Part shown: one piece after another, positions 63,427-64,000 of the stretch
How positions within the stretch are numbered: the stretch's first letter is position 1
Layout: the number at the start of each line of letters is the position of its first letter
Translations under genes and position numbers: made by a program
The notes under the pieces: model-generated
The model's database searches: none
What the model was told of the DNA's origin: nothing
The model's input: the letters and a program-made list of their open reading frames with translations, nothing else
NCBI RefSeq assembly: GCF_047675955.1
Contig: NC_132904.1
Coordinates: 2,109,501-2,173,500 of the forward strand
DNA: 64,000 bases
Source: Chlorocebus sabaeus
Lineage: Eukaryota > Chordata > Mammalia > Primates > Cercopithecidae
Reading direction: 5' to 3'

Positions 63427-64000
63427 AGCTCCTTGCCAGCAATGGAACAAAACTTGATGGAGAATGACTTTGACGAGTTGAGAGAAGAAGGCTTCAGATG
63501 ATCAAACTACTCTGAGCTAAAGGAGGAATTCGAACCCGTCGCAAAGAAGCTAAAAACCTTGAAAAAAGATTTGACGAATGGCTAACTAGAATAACCAATG
63601 TAGAGAAGTCTTTAAATGACCTGATAGAGCTGAAAAGCTCTATCTCATTTGTCACGACAACTACGTGACAAATGAACAAGCTTCAGTAACCAATTTGATC
63701 AATTGGAAGAAAGGGTACCAGTGATTGAAGATCAAATGAATGAAATAAAGTGAGAAGAGAAGTTTAGAGATAAAAGAGTTAAAAGAAACGAACAAAGCCT
63801 CCAAGAAATATGGGACTACGTGAAAAGACCAAATCTACATCTGATTGGTGTACCTGAAAGTGACGGGGAGAATGAAACCGAGTTGTAAAACACTCTGCAG
63901 GATATTATCCAGGAGAACTTCCCCAACCTAGCAAGGCAGACCAACATTCAAATTCAGGAAATACAGAGAACGCCACAAAGATACTCCTCAAGAAGAGCAA
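63427..64000 (+). mobile_element. L1 ORF1 segment, inverted relative to the rest
   Basis: At about 63426 the sequence switches from ORF2 on the minus strand to ORF1 on the plus strand ('ggaacaaaacttgatggagaatgac', 'gatattatccaggagaacttcccc'). It continues to the window edge. This is the pattern of a 5' inversion of one L1 insertion by twin priming. ORF1 is broken by stops. Confidence 0.9.

Overview
The window looks like primate nuclear DNA, most likely from an Old World monkey. It is dense in Alu, L1 and MaLR elements. Several young Alus carry a left-arm sequence (cggatctcagctcactgcaa) that I associate with cercopithecine AluY subfamilies; that link is from memory. Two genes are recognisable, ASCL2 and TSPAN32. 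Their order and opposite orientation match the human 11p15.5 interval between the IGF2/INS/TH cluster and CD81.

Layout. 1-0.8 kb: flank with no gene seen. 0.8-3.7 kb: ASCL2 on the minus strand inside a strong CpG island, coding region 2604..2023. 3.7-24.2 kb: a gene-free stretch of old L1, Alu and MaLR pieces, plus a degenerate ERVL provirus fragment (about 20.28-24.2 kb) split by an L1 with a perfect 12-bp target-site duplication. 24.2-31.8 kb: GC-rich unique sequence with a 237-bp local duplication and a 2-kb G-rich 19-bp minisatellite (28148-30162). Human C11orf21 is expected here by synteny, but I could not identify its coding sequence. 31.87-46.39 kb: TSPAN32 on the plus strand. Ten coding exons could be joined at GT-AG sites into an intact 320-residue tetraspanin. 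Its introns hold several minisatellites, a polypurine tract and a CTCF-like motif. 46.4-64 kb: repeat-dominated sequence with an AluY inside L1, an Alu cluster, another ERVL-like piece, a U6 snRNA/L1 chimeric retrocopy, nested L1 insertions, two MaLR-like LTRs, and a large 5'-inverted L1 that runs off the right edge.

The two genes do not form a pathway. ASCL2 is a bHLH transcription factor of trophoblast, intestinal stem cells and follicular helper T cells. TSPAN32 is a haematopoietic tetraspanin. They share the domain next to the 11p15.5 imprinting centre. I see no prokaryotic features, no CRISPR array, and no clearly new protein-coding system. The least ordinary features are structural: the higher-order G-rich VNTR, minisatellites that abut TSPAN32 splice sites, the U6-L1 chimera, and a 34-bp inverted repeat at 8.1 kb.
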